A stretch of DNA of 64,000 nucleotides from Methylocystis sp. Sn-Cys (GCF_016745395.1 NZ_JAERVJ010000003.1:1-64000); one strand, 5' to 3'; shown: positions 9,780-20,267, counted from the stretch's first letter. The notes: generated by a model from the sequence alone, not told the origin. Translations and numbers: made by a program.

Positions 9780-10987
9780 TGGATATAAAACGCATCGGCG
9801 CCAATGCGGCTGCGCTGATCGCCGCCGCGATGGAGGACGAGGCTTCCGATCGCTACAGAATGTCGCGGCCGCTTCTCTGGATCACCGCGCTTGGTCTCGT
9901 GGTTTTTTTGGTCTGGGCCGCCAATGCGTCGCTCGACGAGGTCACCAATGGCGCCGGGAAGGTCGAGCCATTGAGCCGCAGCCAGGTGATCCAGAGTCTA
10001 CAAGGGGGAATTCTGGAATCCCTTGCCGTTCAGGAGGGCGAGGAGGTCGCGGTCGGCCAGAAGCTCGCCGTCATCGAAGATACGCAGTTCCGCGCCGCCT
10101 ATCAGGATCTCGACGGCCAGACGATCGCTTTGAAGGCCGCGTTGAGCCGGCTTTACGCGGAGTTGAGCGGCGCCGATCACATCGACTTCAACCGGGACGT
10201 AAAGGCCAACGACGAGATCATCCGAGGCGAAATCAGCCTCTTCAATGCGCGGCGGCAACATCTTTCGGAAGCGGTTTCTTCTCTCGACGAACGTATCGGA
10301 CTGACATCCCGACAGCTCGAGCTGCTCAAGCCGATGGTGGAGCGGGGCGCGTCGAGCAGGCTGAAACAGATCGAATTGGAGCGGACTCTGGCCGATCTGA
10401 AGGGGCAACTGGCGGAAGCCCGCAATTCCTACTTTCAGGAAATCAACGACCAGATCACCAAAAAGAGCGCGGAGCTTGCGAGCCTGACTCAGCAGCGCGA
10501 ACAGAAACGCGACGCGCTCACGCATGCTGTGCTAAAATCTCCGGTGCGGGGAATCGTCAAGAATTTGAAAGTGACGACGCGCGGCGGCGTCGTCTCTCCC
10601 GGCGAGACCATCATGGAAATCGTGCCGCTCGACGATCAGCTCTATGTCGAAGCCGAAATCAGGCCCCAGGACGTCGCCTTCCTGCATACGGGTCAGCGCG
10701 CCAATGTCAAAATCACGGCTTATGATTACACGATCTACGGGATGCTCACCGGAGAGCTTGTGTTTATCAGCGCCGACACCCTCAAGGACGAGACGCGGAA
10801 GGACGCCGACCCCTATTATAGAGTCCGCGTGCTCACCGACACGGCTGCGTTGCAGGGTCCGGACGGCCCCCTCCCGATCAAGCCCGGAATGGTCGCCGAC
10901 GTCAATATTCAGACCGGCAAGAAAACAGTGCTCGACTATTTGCTCAAACCGATATTGAAAGGGCAAGAGGCGCTACACGAACGCTGA
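9779..10987 (+). CDS. HlyD-family type I secretion adaptor protein
   Basis: 402 residues. The ATG at 9779 follows a strong AAGGAGG and overlaps the ABC stop codon. A single N-terminal membrane helix lies at about residues 30-50, then a biotinyl/lipoyl-like half motif (VIQSLQGGILESL), a long alpha-helical coiled coil (about 110-245), and the C-terminal HlyD beta-barrel with the family-typical segment SPVRGIVKNLKV and IVPLDDQLYVEAEI. It bridges the inner membrane ABC transporter to the TolC-like protein. Last gene of the secretion operon. Confidence 0.93.
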   Translation: MDIKRIGANAAALIAAAMEDEASDRYRMSRPLLWITALGLVVFLVWAANASLDEVTNGAGKVEPLSRSQVIQSLQGGILESLAVQEGEEVAVGQKLAVIEDTQFRAAYQDLDGQTIALKAALSRLYAELSGADHIDFNRDVKANDEIIRGEISLFNARRQHLSEAVSSLDERIGLTSRQLELLKPMVERGASSRLKQIELERTLADLKGQLAEARNSYFQEINDQITKKSAELASLTQQREQKRDALTHAVLKSPVRGIVKNLKVTTRGGVVSPGETIMEIVPLDDQLYVEAEIRPQDVAFLHTGQRANVKITAYDYTIYGMLTGELVFISADTLKDETRKDADPYYRVRVLTDTAALQGPDGPLPIKPGMVADVNIQTGKKTVLDYLLKPILKGQEALHER

Positions 10988-11000
10988 TGCGTAGCGCCTC
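10967..11000. terminator. 10-bp inverted repeat at convergent gene ends
   Basis: GAGGCGCTAC (10967-10976) and GTAGCGCCTC (10991-11000) are perfect complements around a 14-base loop containing the HlyD stop codon. It lies between two convergent genes (HlyD and the copper storage protein), a typical place for a bidirectional terminator. No T-run follows on the plus strand, so it may instead be a transcript-stabilising hairpin. Confidence 0.45.
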
Positions 11001-11018
11001 TCACTCTGCGCGCTCGCT

Positions 11019-11429
11019 TCAGTGCGCGGCGCCGAGGGACTGAACCGCTTGCTGGCACGCCTGTTCGCAGCTCTGACAGGCCTCCGCGCAGATACGGCAA
11101 TGCTCATGCGACTGCGCGTGCTTCTGGCATTCGTCTGCGCAGAGGCGGCAGGCCAGCATGCAGCTCTCCAGCGTCGAACGGATGATCTCCTCATTGCTTC
11201 CCGTGCGGCGCGTTGCGATCGCCCCGGCTGCAAAGCAAATGTCCGCGCAATCGAGGTTGAGGCGGATGCACTGCCTGAGGCGCGTGACCTCTTGCTCCCC
11301 GATACAAGCGTCGGCGCAGGAAATGCAGCTCTGTCCGCAGTCGTAGCATTCCTCGATCGCGCGGATCAGGGCTTGGTTGGTCTGCCCCTTTACGTCTGGA
11401 TGCGTCCCGATGATCTCCTGAGTGTGCAT
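11019..11429 (-). CDS. csp3: Cytosolic copper storage protein, Csp3-like (DUF326)
   Basis: 136 residues, 17 of them cysteine, mostly in CxxC/CxxxC spacing along predicted helices (for example CYDCGQSCISCADAC and CRICAEACQSCEQAC). This is the four-helix-bundle copper storage family first characterised in Methylosinus trichosporium, in which cysteines pointing into the bundle bind many Cu(I). No signal peptide or twin-arginine motif is present, so it fits the cytosolic Csp3 branch and not the exported Csp1/Csp2. A longer reading starting at 11462 exists, but the ATG at 11429 has GGAG eight bases upstream. The gene is monocistronic and convergent with the secretion operon, and divergent from the copper locus that follows. 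Confidence 0.93.
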   Translation of the reverse strand: MHTQEIIGTHPDVKGQTNQALIRAIEECYDCGQSCISCADACIGEQEVTRLRQCIRLNLDCADICFAAGAIATRRTGSNEEIIRSTLESCMLACRLCADECQKHAQSHEHCRICAEACQSCEQACQQAVQSLGAAH

Positions 11430-11917
11430 GAGGCTTCTCCGCAGGTTGAGACGCGGGAACAACCCTGCCCATGCGAAATTGTTTCCGGCGGCGCCCTAGC
11501 GGGCTTTCCGGTGGTATGGAATCGTGCGAGCGATATAAGAGCGCACAGATACAAAGAACTGGAGCGCATTCTTTTCGCAAAAGCCGATCAACTTTGGCGG
11601 GATGGGGTGTAGTCGCGGTCAAGACGGAGATGGCGCCTATTGGAAAAGATTAAACTATAAGTTGCTAAAATGTCTTTACGCTCGGGATGGACGAGTTCTC
11701 GGCCTGGATGGGGCGGTTCCCGTGGCGATCTGCTCGACCGACCGCGTTACGATCTTTCGTTCTCCCACCCGCCAAGGTCTCGTCCGCGTTCCAGATTTCA
11801 CGCCGACGGTCGCTGAAAGGCGTGATTTTCAGAGCCTTATCCAAATGCAAAGGGTGGATAGGACAAGCGCGACCATGGAGCTTGACACTCTACAGACTTC
11901 GGCCATTTTAGGGGGCG
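11430..11917. other. Intergenic region: dispersed repeat plus divergent promoter space
   Basis: Between the divergent csp3-like gene and the DUF2946-like gene. It holds one dispersed GAGCGCATT-type repeat (about 11515-11600) and an AT-rich stretch near 11640-11680. Reading frames here show no family resemblance. A TTGACA at 11882 with ATTTTA 17 bases on resembles a sigma-70 promoter, but its -10 box abuts the ribosome binding site AGGGGG of the next gene, so I do not call it. Confidence 0.5.
11515..11600 (+). repeat. Dispersed GAGCGCATT-type repeat, copy 1
   Basis: The run atggaatcgtgcgagcgat...ggagcgcattcttttcgcaaaa...ttggcggg is the inverse of the copy at 15276-15372 (agagcgcattccgcaaagtg...gcgctccagctttt...catgatcccatgcgag). 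The same motif set is a familiar dispersed element of alphaproteobacterial genomes. It probably forms a long imperfect stem-loop. Confidence 0.7.
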
Positions 11918-12316
11918 ATGGCTTGGCGGCGGATAAAATACAGCAGCTTTCGGCGCGCGTTTATCGCTTGCGCCACGCTATCTATTTTTATGCTTCAGCT
12001 CGCGTCATTAGCGGGAGCGATAAAGCTTTCCGGGGTCATCGGTCTATACGCATCCTCGGAAGCCGCCGCCTTGTGCAGCCTGGAGGGCGATAACGCCGCT
12101 CCGGCGCATGGCGACAGCCATCATTCCAAATGCCGCGACCATTGTTTGGCGAGCGGCCGCGCGGCGTCTGCTCTGGCGTTCGCGGTCACTTGCTTCGCTA
12201 TCCTGGACTTGTTCCCCGAGCGCCAAATCGCCGCTTATGGCCTCTTGGACGAACCCTGGCCCATCCCGGGCCGGTTGAATAGCTGGTCGTCTCGCGCGCC
12301 ACCCTTCTTCTCCTGA
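11918..12316 (+). CDS. Small membrane/exported protein with Cys-His cluster (DUF2946-like)
   Basis: 132 residues, ATG preceded by AGGGGG. Residues about 12-35 form a hydrophobic N-terminal helix; a second hydrophobic segment lies near 85-100. Between them is a metal-ligand cluster HGDSHHSKCRDHC (about 64-76), and Cys53 lies just before it. The layout (helix, CHxxH-type cluster, helix) resembles DUF2946 proteins, which often sit next to copper genes. It precedes the ECF sigma factor gene by 76 bases and likely shares its operon. A copper-binding role is inferred from ligands and neighbours only. Confidence 0.65.
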   Translation: MAWRRIKYSSFRRAFIACATLSIFMLQLASLAGAIKLSGVIGLYASSEAAALCSLEGDNAAPAHGDSHHSKCRDHCLASGRAASALAFAVTCFAILDLFPERQIAAYGLLDEPWPIPGRLNSWSSRAPPFFS

Positions 12317-12392
12317 TCGACCGAACGCAGCCAGAGTCTGCGCAAGATAATTTCGGTTCTCGCGGCCGACAGCGCCGTCAGGGAGAAGCAAC

Positions 12393-12944
12393 GTGTTTTC
12401 AACCGTTTCATCGAGCGGCGAGCAGTCGCATGCTCCCGTTGGGGAAGCTTATTCGCTTCGCGAGGTCTTTCTTTCGAGCCGAGGAGACCTTCTCCGCTAC
12501 CTCACGCGAAAGGTCGGCTCGACCGACGCGCCGGACCTTCTTCAAGAGACCTTTGTCCGAGTCGTCCGGCTGGAAAAGCCGGAGAGAATCAACGATCCGC
12601 CGGCCTTCCTAAAAACGATCGCGACTAATCTGGCGCGCGATTTTGTGCGCCGCCGGAGAACCGAAGCGGGCTACATCCAATTTGGCGACTATCTGGTCGA
12701 AGCGCCGTCCGCAGATGCTCCCGCCGACGAACGTCTGGATTATGAACGTAAATCCCGCCTGCTCGACGTGGCTGTCAGCTCTCTGCCGCCGCGGTGCCGG
12801 GAGGTTTTCAAGCTTCATATCTACGAAGACGTTCCCCTCCACGAGATTGCGCGGAAATTAGAGATCTCCGACAGGATGGTGCGTAAGCATCTCAGCCTGG
12901 CTTTCCGGACCTGCCGCGCCGCGCTCAAATCTTCTTTAGAGTGA
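12393..12944 (+). CDS. ECF sigma factor, FecI/MbnI-like
   Basis: 183 residues from a GTG with GGAG 8 bases upstream. Sigma region 2 is clear at about 25-95 (LLRYLTRKVGSTDAPDLLQE, then FLKTIATNLARDFVRRRR), and region 4 with a helix-turn-helix at about 125-178 (LPPRCREVFKLHIYEDVP, HEIARKLEISDRMVRKHLS). This is the FecI-type iron/metal-starvation subgroup. A FecR-like partner lies at 15703 and a TonB receptor with a signalling domain at 22853, completing the usual surface-signalling trio. The arrangement resembles mbnI of methanobactin operons. Likely controls the MbnP/MbnH genes and the receptor; its promoter motif was not identified. Confidence 0.9.
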   Translation: MFSTVSSSGEQSHAPVGEAYSLREVFLSSRGDLLRYLTRKVGSTDAPDLLQETFVRVVRLEKPERINDPPAFLKTIATNLARDFVRRRRTEAGYIQFGDYLVEAPSADAPADERLDYERKSRLLDVAVSSLPPRCREVFKLHIYEDVPLHEIARKLEISDRMVRKHLSLAFRTCRAALKSSLE

Positions 12945-13145
12945 CACGAGCCCACTGCAGAAAAAAATTCCCGCGGCGAGGTTCCTTATTCTCGATCTGA
13001 TGCGTCTAAGGAGCTTGGGACAACCTATAGCTCTGATGATCTGACGGGGAGTGCGACCATTGGCTCGATGAGGGCGCGTCAAGACGTATAGAAGATTAAC
13101 CGCGCGCCGTATGTGTTTTCCGGTCTGCGAATGAGGATCGAAGCG

Positions 13146-14098
13146 ATGTTGGGATCGATTGGAAGGACTGCATTTTGGCTGCTATTGACGCTCGCGGCGC
13201 TCGCCGGCGTCGGAGAGGCCGCAGCGAAAGATTTGCCTGTCGCCATCAACTTCGGACTGATGGCGGATGGAAAGGATGTCGGTTGCGGGGCGCCGCTCGC
13301 CAATCTCGGCGTCGCCCATCTGCAGGCCAAGCTCCATGAGGCGCGTTTTTACATCTATGGCGTGAAGCTCATCGACGCCAAGGGCATACGTACGCCCGTG
13401 GCGCTCGCGCAAAATGAATGGCAGTACGGCGACGTCGCTTTGGTCGACTTCAAAGACGCGCGCGGCGGCAACGCTCCCTGCACGGAGAGCAATCCGGCCA
13501 AGAATGCGAGGATTTCCGGGACCGCGCCGCGCCGCGCCTATGTCGGTCTGGAATTTTCCGTCGGCGCGCCTGTGGAGACGATTATCGACGGAAAGCCCGT
13601 CTCCATCAACCATTCCAACGTCGAGACGGCGCCGCCGCCGCTCGATGTCGCCGGCATGGCGTGGAATTGGCAGGCCGGGCGTCGATTCCTGGTGTTCGAG
13701 GTCGATCCGCCGTCTCCGATCGTCAAAGCGGACGGTTCCAAGACCAAGACCTGGACGGTGCATCTGGGCTCGACGGGCTGCAAGGGTAATCCCGCCACGG
13801 GCGAAATCGTTTCCTGTGCGCATGAAAATCGTTTCACTGTGACCTTCGACCGTTTCGACCCGAAGACGCAGCGCGTCGAATTCGACCTCACCCGGCTCTT
13901 CGAGAACAGCGACCTTCTTGTCGATAAGGGCGGCGCGGTCGGTTGCATGAGCGGGCTCGATGATCCGGAATGCCCCGCGATTTTCGCCGCGCTTGGCCTC
14001 AATCTCACGGGCGCCGACGGGACGGCAGGCAAGCAAACGAAGCCAGGCGCCTCCCCGGTCTTCAAGGCCGGCCTCGCGAAATTGGCGGGAGGCAAGCA

Positions 14099-14102
<4 letters not shown>
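13146..14102 (+). CDS. mbnP: MbnP-family periplasmic copper-binding protein
   Basis: 318 residues with a clear signal peptide ending near AAAKDL. The ATG at 13146 has AGGA eight bases upstream; GTG 13113 and ATG 13131 are weaker options. Family landmarks: VGCGAP near the N-terminus, EARFYIYGVKL, an NEWQYGDVALVDF block, INHSN, PLDVAGMAWNW (about 163-175), and the cysteine block HLGSTGCKGN with later CAHEN and CMSG. In the characterised system MbnH oxidises a tryptophan of MbnP to kynurenine, which allows copper binding in the periplasm. Conserved tryptophans are present, but I cannot assign the modified one. It overlaps mbnH by ATGA, so the two are made together. Confidence 0.9.
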
Positions 14103-15253
<1,151 letters not shown>

Positions 15254-15702
15254 CGAGAAGGCGGCGCCTCGTCATAGAGCGCATTCCGCAAAGTGGTGCG
15301 CTTTTGCGAAATGAATGCGCTCCAGCTTTTTGAAGCTGCGCGCTTTCTCGTCGCTCGCATGATCCCATGCGAGCGGAAAGCGCGCGAGAGGCGCCGCCAT
15401 CTTCGAACCCGCACCTTCAGTTGTGCTGAAACCGATGCTGGCGCATCTGCGCTCGCCGTGTCTCGCGGCTCCTCTTTGCCGGGCGCATGTTCTTTGTTGA
15501 CGCCCTCCTTGGGCGCTGATCTTTTGCCGGCCTCGTCGACAGGCGCCAATGCAGCGCCTTCCTGGAGAGAATATTTACGCCAACCCATGCGTTACGCGAT
15601 TCCGATCGGATTTCCGGGTCAGCTTGCATTTCGCGCGCAAGGAGTATTCTCTCGACTGAGCGCCATGCGAGCAGACGAAGAGCAGCAATTTCGGTTCGAT
15701 CA
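15254..15702. other. Intergenic gap between mbnH and the FecR-like gene
   Basis: 449 bases with one dispersed GAGCGCATT-type repeat (15276-15372) and no convincing gene. I looked for a methanobactin-type precursor (short leader with a Cys-rich core such as CGSxC or CASTC) on both strands here and found none. The last 60 bases before the FecR-like start are comparatively AT-rich but no promoter is called. Confidence 0.5.
15276..15372 (-). repeat. Dispersed GAGCGCATT-type repeat, copy 2 (inverted)
   Basis: Begins agagcgcattccgcaaagtg and ends near catgatcccatgcgagc; read on the minus strand it parallels the copy at 11515-11600. The two copies bracket the csp3-distal copper genes in opposite orientation. 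Confidence 0.7.
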
Positions 15703-16647
15703 ATGATGCCTGGCACTGAAACACCGCCCTCCGACTCCGACGATGCTGGAGACGAAGCCATCGACTGGTTCGTGAGGTTGAGGGCGGGACTGTCGTCCAA
15801 CGAGGAAAAGGCGGCTTTCGAGCAGTGGCGCGCCAAAGACGCGGAAAATGCGGCGGCCTTCGAGGAGGTCCTGCGGATGTTTGGCCATCTCGCCGGGATG
15901 AGCCCGTCGCGTCGGGCCCAAACGCCGCGCCATGGCGGTCGACGCCGTGCCGCGGCCGCGGTCGCCGGACTGGGGGCGGCTCTCGCGCTACTGCTGTCCT
16001 TGGGCGACGTCGCTACGCGACTCCGCGCAGATCACTATGCCGGCGTCGGCGAAAGGAAGGTCGTCGCCTTGGAAGACGGCTCAAAGGCGGAGCTCGATGC
16101 GAGTTCCTCTATCGCGGTCCGCTACGGCGCTGCGGAGCGGCGCGTGATCCTGCTGTCCGGCGAAGCCTGGTTCGATGTCGCGCGCGACCCCGCGCGTCCC
16201 TTTATCGTCGAGGCTGGCGAAGGATCGGCGACAGCGCTCGGCACCGCCTTCGACGTCGCCTTGAACGGTTCCGGCGCGCGCGTCACAGTGAATGAACATC
16301 GCGTGCTGGTCGTGAGCGGGGGAGCCTCGGTCGTGGTGGAGGAGGGCCAACAGAGCGCTTATGAGAGAGACGCAGCGGCGCGCGCGCCCGAAACCGTGGA
16401 CGTCGAGGCGGCGACCGCCTGGCGACGCGGGAAGCTGATCGTGACCAAGCTGCCGCTCGGCGACGTTCTGGCGACGGTTGGGCGTTACCATCGCGGCTTT
16501 ATTTATTGCGTCGAGCCTTCAGCTTGCAGTCGCCGCGTTTCTGGTGTTTTCGACGTCGCGGACGCGGCGCAGATCATTAGCGAAATCGAGATGTCGCTCG
16601 GTCTGCGCGCCATTCGTCTGACGCCGTTCGCGACCTTCTTGTATTGA
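15703..16647 (+). CDS. FecR-like anti-sigma factor / surface-signalling regulator (MbnR-like)
   Basis: 314 residues. N-terminal cytoplasmic DUF4880-like segment (residues about 18-65, with AIDWFVRLRAGLSSNEEKAAF), one membrane helix at about 84-103, then the periplasmic FecR domain with the hallmark stretches ALEDGSKAELDASSSIAVRY, LLSGEAWFDVARDPARPF and VEAGEGSATALGTAFDV. The C-terminal half has the STN-like fold expected to meet the receptor signalling domain. Known mechanism: the protein holds a FecI-type sigma factor until the ligand-loaded receptor signals. Unlike the usual fecIR pair, sigma and anti-sigma genes are separated here by mbnP and mbnH. Two adjacent ATGs (15703, 15706) lack a strong ribosome binding site. 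Confidence 0.88.
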   Translation: MMPGTETPPSDSDDAGDEAIDWFVRLRAGLSSNEEKAAFEQWRAKDAENAAAFEEVLRMFGHLAGMSPSRRAQTPRHGGRRRAAAAVAGLGAALALLLSLGDVATRLRADHYAGVGERKVVALEDGSKAELDASSSIAVRYGAAERRVILLSGEAWFDVARDPARPFIVEAGEGSATALGTAFDVALNGSGARVTVNEHRVLVVSGGASVVVEEGQQSAYERDAAARAPETVDVEAATAWRRGKLIVTKLPLGDVLATVGRYHRGFIYCVEPSACSRRVSGVFDVADAAQIISEIEMSLGLRAIRLTPFATFLY

Positions 16648-16799
16648 CGTTCGAGCGCCTGTGATTTCCGGTCTCTCTGCGTCGAAGGAGAAATAATGAG
16701 AAAAGAGACGCCGCAACGGCTCCGATATTGTGATGACCTCATGCGCTCGTCCTTTCCATTTCACGGCGCCCAGCAACCGCCCCTGTGGCGCGAAGCGAG

Positions 16800-19700
16800 A
16801 TGAACGTCTCCGCGCCTTTCATTCGACGCCCCGTCGCCACCACGTTAATTGCCGCCGCCCTCTTCCTGCTCGGCGCGCTCGCCTATTTTTTTCTGCCGGT
16901 CGCCAGCATTCCGTCCGTCGAGCGGCCGATCATCAGCGTCTCCGCCAATCGTCCGGGGACCGATCCGGCCACCATGGCGGCCTCGGTGGCTGCGCCGTTG
17001 GAACGGCGGCTCGCGGGCATATCCGGCGTTACCGAGCTCACTTCCGCCAATTCATACGGTTCGACGTCGATCACCCTCCAATTCGGGCTCGACCGAAACA
17101 TCGATGCGGCGGCGCGCGACGTGCAGGCTGCGATCAACGCGGCGATGACCGATCTTCCGTCCGACCTGCCGTCCCCGCCTTCCTTCCGCAAGGCCAGCTT
17201 GGCCGGGCCGCCGGTCTTCGCCCTCGCGATGACGTCGGATACGCTGCCGACCAGCGCGATCTATGACATAGCGGACACGGTCATCGCCCAGCGAATCGCG
17301 CAGATTCCAGGCGTCGCCGACGTAAGGATCGCTGGCGCCGAGCAGCCGGCAATCCGCATCCAGGCGGACCCGACGCGGCTTGCAAGCATGGGCCTCAGCA
17401 TCGACAGGGTGAGCGAGGCGATCCGGAAGGCCAATGTCCTCGGTCCGCTCGGCGCGCTCGACGGCGACGCGCGTTCCCTGACCTTCGGCGCAAACGGCCT
17501 CCTGTCGACGCCCGAGGAATTTCGTCAGATTGTGGTCGCTTCCTCGGCCGGCGCCGTGACGAAGCTCGGCGACGTCGCCTCTGTCGAGCTGGGCCCGCGC
17601 AACCGGCTGTCGGCCGGATGGTACAACGGCAAGCCTGCGCTTTTCGTCGTCGTCTCCAAGCAGCCGAGCGCCAATGTGATCGAGACGGTGGATCAGATAA
17701 AGGCGTTGCTGCCGAGATTGCAGAACTGGATTCCGAGCGGCGTCGACATCTCGGTGCTCACAGACCGCACGCAGACGATCCGCGCCAGCGTTTCGGAGAT
17801 CCAGCGCGCCTTGCTGATCTCGGTTATCCTCGTCATGCTGGTGGTGTTTCTCTTCCTTCGCCGCGCGGCGCCCACCTTTGCGGCGGGGATCACCGTCCCG
17901 CTCTCTCTTGCGAGCGCCTGCGTGGCGATCTGGGCGGCAGGATTCACGCTGGACAATTTTTCGCTTATGGCGCTGACGATCGCTGTCGGCTTCGTCGTCG
18001 ACGACGCCATCGTGATGATCGAGAACATCGAAAGGAATATCGAGCGCGGGATGGGGCGGCTCGCGGCGGCGCTCGAGGGCGCGCGGCAGATCGGCTTCAC
18101 GGTCGTCTCCATCAGCCTGTCTCTCGTCGCCGTGTTTGTCCCTCTGCTCTTCATGAGAGACACCGTCGGCATGATGCTGCGGGAATTCGCATTCACGCTG
18201 AGCTTCGCAATCGTTGCGTCGATGCTCGTGTCCTTGACGGTCACGCCGATGATCTGCGCACATCTTCGTTCGGCTCGTCCCGCGAGTCCGTCGGTCATGG
18301 ACCGGATCGTGGGCGGCGCGCTCGGCGCGATCCTGCGGCTCTATGCACGAACATTGCGGCCCGTCGTGGATCATCCGCGCGCGATGCTCCTCGTGATCCT
18401 GGCGACGATAGGCGTGACTGTGTGGCTCTATCTCACCATACCTCAGGGCGTCATGCCGCAGGATGACATCGGCCTTATCAACGGGACGTCTGAGGCCTCG
18501 CCCGAGATATCTTTCACGGGCATGGTCGAGCTGCAGCGGAAAGCCGCCGATGTGATCGGCGCCGATCCGGACGTCGTGGGGGTCGGTTCGGTCCTGGGCG
18601 GCGGCTTGGGCATGCTTGGCAATCAGGGGCGGTTTTTTATCGCGCTGAAGCCGGCGGGCCAGCGCAAAGCGACGAGCGCCGAGATTGTCGCGCGGCTGCG
18701 GCCGAAGCTTGCCGAGATCGACGGCTTGAAACTCTTCATGATCCCGGCGCAGGATTTTCGCGCGGGCGGCCGGCAGAGCAAGGCGCAATTTCAATTCACG
18801 CTTTGGGATGCTTCCGTCGAGGAGCTGGGACGATGGACCCCTAAAGTCCTTCAGCGTCTGAAAGCGTTGCCTCAGCTCGCTGATGTGTCGAGCGACGTGC
18901 AGAGAGGCGGCCTCCGAGCAAATGTGATGATCGATCGCAACGCTGCGTCCCGAATGGGCGTCGCAATCTCGTCGATCAACGCCGCGCTGAACAGCGCATT
19001 TGGCCAAAGGCAGGCGTCGATCATCTACACGGAGCGCAACCAATATCGCGTGATTGTCGAAGCGCCCGAATCGCGCCAGCGCAGCCTGCCCGATCTCGAA
19101 AGCGTCTATGTGACGGGGACCGGCGGACAGATCATGCCGCTCGCCGCGGTCGCGCGTATCGAGAGCGGGGCCATGCCGCTTGCCGTCAATCATCAGGGCG
19201 TCTCGCCGGCCATCACGCTGACATTCAACACGGCTCCCGGCTATTCGCTCGGCGCCGCCGCGGCGGCGGTGCGCGAGGCGGTCGAGGATCTGCGCATTCC
19301 AGATGGGCTACATGCCGAATTCGCCGGCGACGCGGCGGATTTCATCAAGACGGTGAAGGGGACGCCGCTCTTCGTGCTCGGCGCGCTCATTGCCGTCTAT
19401 ATTATCCTCGGCATGCTCTACGAGAGTTTTATCCATCCGTTGACGATCCTCTCGACGCTGCCGTCAGCCGGGCTGGGCGCGCTGGTCGCGCTCGAAGCGT
19501 TTCAGACGCCATTCACCACCATGGCCTTGATCGGCGTTCTGCTGCTGATTGGCATCGTCAAGAAAAACGGCATCATGCTCGTCGACTTCGCGCTTCAGGC
19601 AGAGCATGAGAAGGGCCTCTCGCCGCACGACGCCATACTGGCGGCGGCGGCCGAGCGGTTCCGCCCGATCCTGATGACGACGCTGACAGCAATGCTGGGC

Positions 19701-19931
19701 GCGCTCCCCCTCGCTTTGGCGACGGGCGTCGGCGCCGAATTGCGCCGCCCGGTCGGCGTCACCATTGTCGGCGGTCTGCTTCTCAGCCAGATCATGACGC
19801 TCTATACGACGCCGGTGATCTATCTCGTCATGAGCAAGCTGCAAAGAAGGGCGCCGCGCCGCAACGCCGAAGCGCCGATCGGCTCAGAGGAAGCGGTTGG
19901 TTGTAGCGGGGGGCTACAGCCGCGCAGTTGA
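16800..19931 (+). CDS. RND superfamily (HAE1, MdtB/MdtC-like) transporter lacking its own adaptor
   Basis: 1043 residues, full RND length, with the standard 1+5 / 1+5 helix plan and two large periplasmic loops. N-terminus MNVSAPFIRRPVATTLIAAA is typical of MdtB/MdtC. The proton-relay motif is present as VGFVVDDAIVMIENI (about residue 395), and the C-terminal half contains LLIGIVKKNGIMLVDFA. A GTG 15 bases upstream is a possible start. No membrane fusion protein or outer membrane factor gene is adjacent, which is unusual. Its position between the FecR-like and TonB-receptor genes suggests export of a metallophore, metal complex or apo-ligand, but the substrate is not shown by sequence. Confidence 0.9.
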   Translation: MNVSAPFIRRPVATTLIAAALFLLGALAYFFLPVASIPSVERPIISVSANRPGTDPATMAASVAAPLERRLAGISGVTELTSANSYGSTSITLQFGLDRNIDAAARDVQAAINAAMTDLPSDLPSPPSFRKASLAGPPVFALAMTSDTLPTSAIYDIADTVIAQRIAQIPGVADVRIAGAEQPAIRIQADPTRLASMGLSIDRVSEAIRKANVLGPLGALDGDARSLTFGANGLLSTPEEFRQIVVASSAGAVTKLGDVASVELGPRNRLSAGWYNGKPALFVVVSKQPSANVIETVDQIKALLPRLQNWIPSGVDISVLTDRTQTIRASVSEIQRALLISVILVMLVVFLFLRRAAPTFAAGITVPLSLASACVAIWAAGFTLDNFSLMALTIAVGFVVDDAIVMIENIERNIERGMGRLAAALEGARQIGFTVVSISLSLVAVFVPLLFMRDTVGMMLREFAFTLSFAIVASMLVSLTVTPMICAHLRSARPASPSVMDRIVGGALGAILRLYARTLRPVVDHPRAMLLVILATIGVTVWLYLTIPQGVMPQDDIGLINGTSEASPEISFTGMVELQRKAADVIGADPDVVGVGSVLGGGLGMLGNQGRFFIALKPAGQRKATSAEIVARLRPKLAEIDGLKLFMIPAQDFRAGGRQSKAQFQFTLWDASVEELGRWTPKVLQRLKALPQLADVSSDVQRGGLRANVMIDRNAASRMGVAISSINAALNSAFGQRQASIIYTERNQYRVIVEAPESRQRSLPDLESVYVTGTGGQIMPLAAVARIESGAMPLAVNHQGVSPAITLTFNTAPGYSLGAAAAAVREAVEDLRIPDGLHAEFAGDAADFIKTVKGTPLFVLGALIAVYIILGMLYESFIHPLTILSTLPSAGLGALVALEAFQTPFTTMALIGVLLLIGIVKKNGIMLVDFALQAEHEKGLSPHDAILAAAAERFRPILMTTLTAMLGALPLALATGVGAELRRPVGVTIVGGLLLSQIMTLYTTPVIYLVMSKLQRRAPRRNAEAPIGSEEAVGCSGGLQPRS

Positions 19932-19998
19932 AAATTCGATGAAGTCGCGAAAGCGCCTCGGGGAGATGGGGAAACGCCGCGGTCAGTGCTCTGAAATG

Positions 19999-20226
19999 TC
20001 GATTGGTTCGCTGTCATTCCCGACGCTCGCAAACCGAGCGATCGGGAATTACCGCCGTCATTGCGAGGAGGCGGAGCCGACGAAGCAATCCAGGGCGGCG
20101 CCGCTGCCTGGATTGCTTCGCTTCGCTCGCAATGACGGGCTCTGAGTAAAACCAGCGCTTTTTGGGCTCTGTATTCCCGACGCTCGCTCAAGCGAGCGTC
20201 GGGAATGACAGGGAACCGGTCAAGCG
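19999..20226. repeat. Composite dispersed repeat (CATTCCCG-type flanking CGTCATTGCGAG-type)
   Basis: Between the RND gene and the receptor gene. The outer parts (cattcccgacgctcgcaaaccgagcgatcgggaat and the near-inverse cgacgctcgctcaagcgagcgtcgggaatg) form palindromes. The inner part 20056-20137 starts cgtcattgcgaggaggcgga and ends attgcttcgcttcgctcgcaatgacg, a long hairpin seen again at 30668-30750. The gap holds no gene. Confidence 0.85.
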
Positions 20227-20267
20227 AATCTCGTATCAAACCACACCGCCGGAAATCCGCTCGATGG

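Noticed and set aside
11882-11910. TTGACA-17-ATTTTA as promoter of the DUF2946-like gene
   Set aside because: The -10 box directly abuts the ribosome binding site, leaving no room for a transcript start that would include it.
11602-12093. 163-codon plus frame ahead of and overlapping the DUF2946-like gene
   Set aside because: Crosses the start of a better-supported gene in another frame, has no ribosome binding site and unnatural composition.
17052-19193. Long minus-strand open frame (713 codons) opposite the RND gene
   Set aside because: Shadow of the GC-rich RND coding frame: composition is Arg/Asp/His-heavy, no motif, and the plus strand encodes a complete RND protein.
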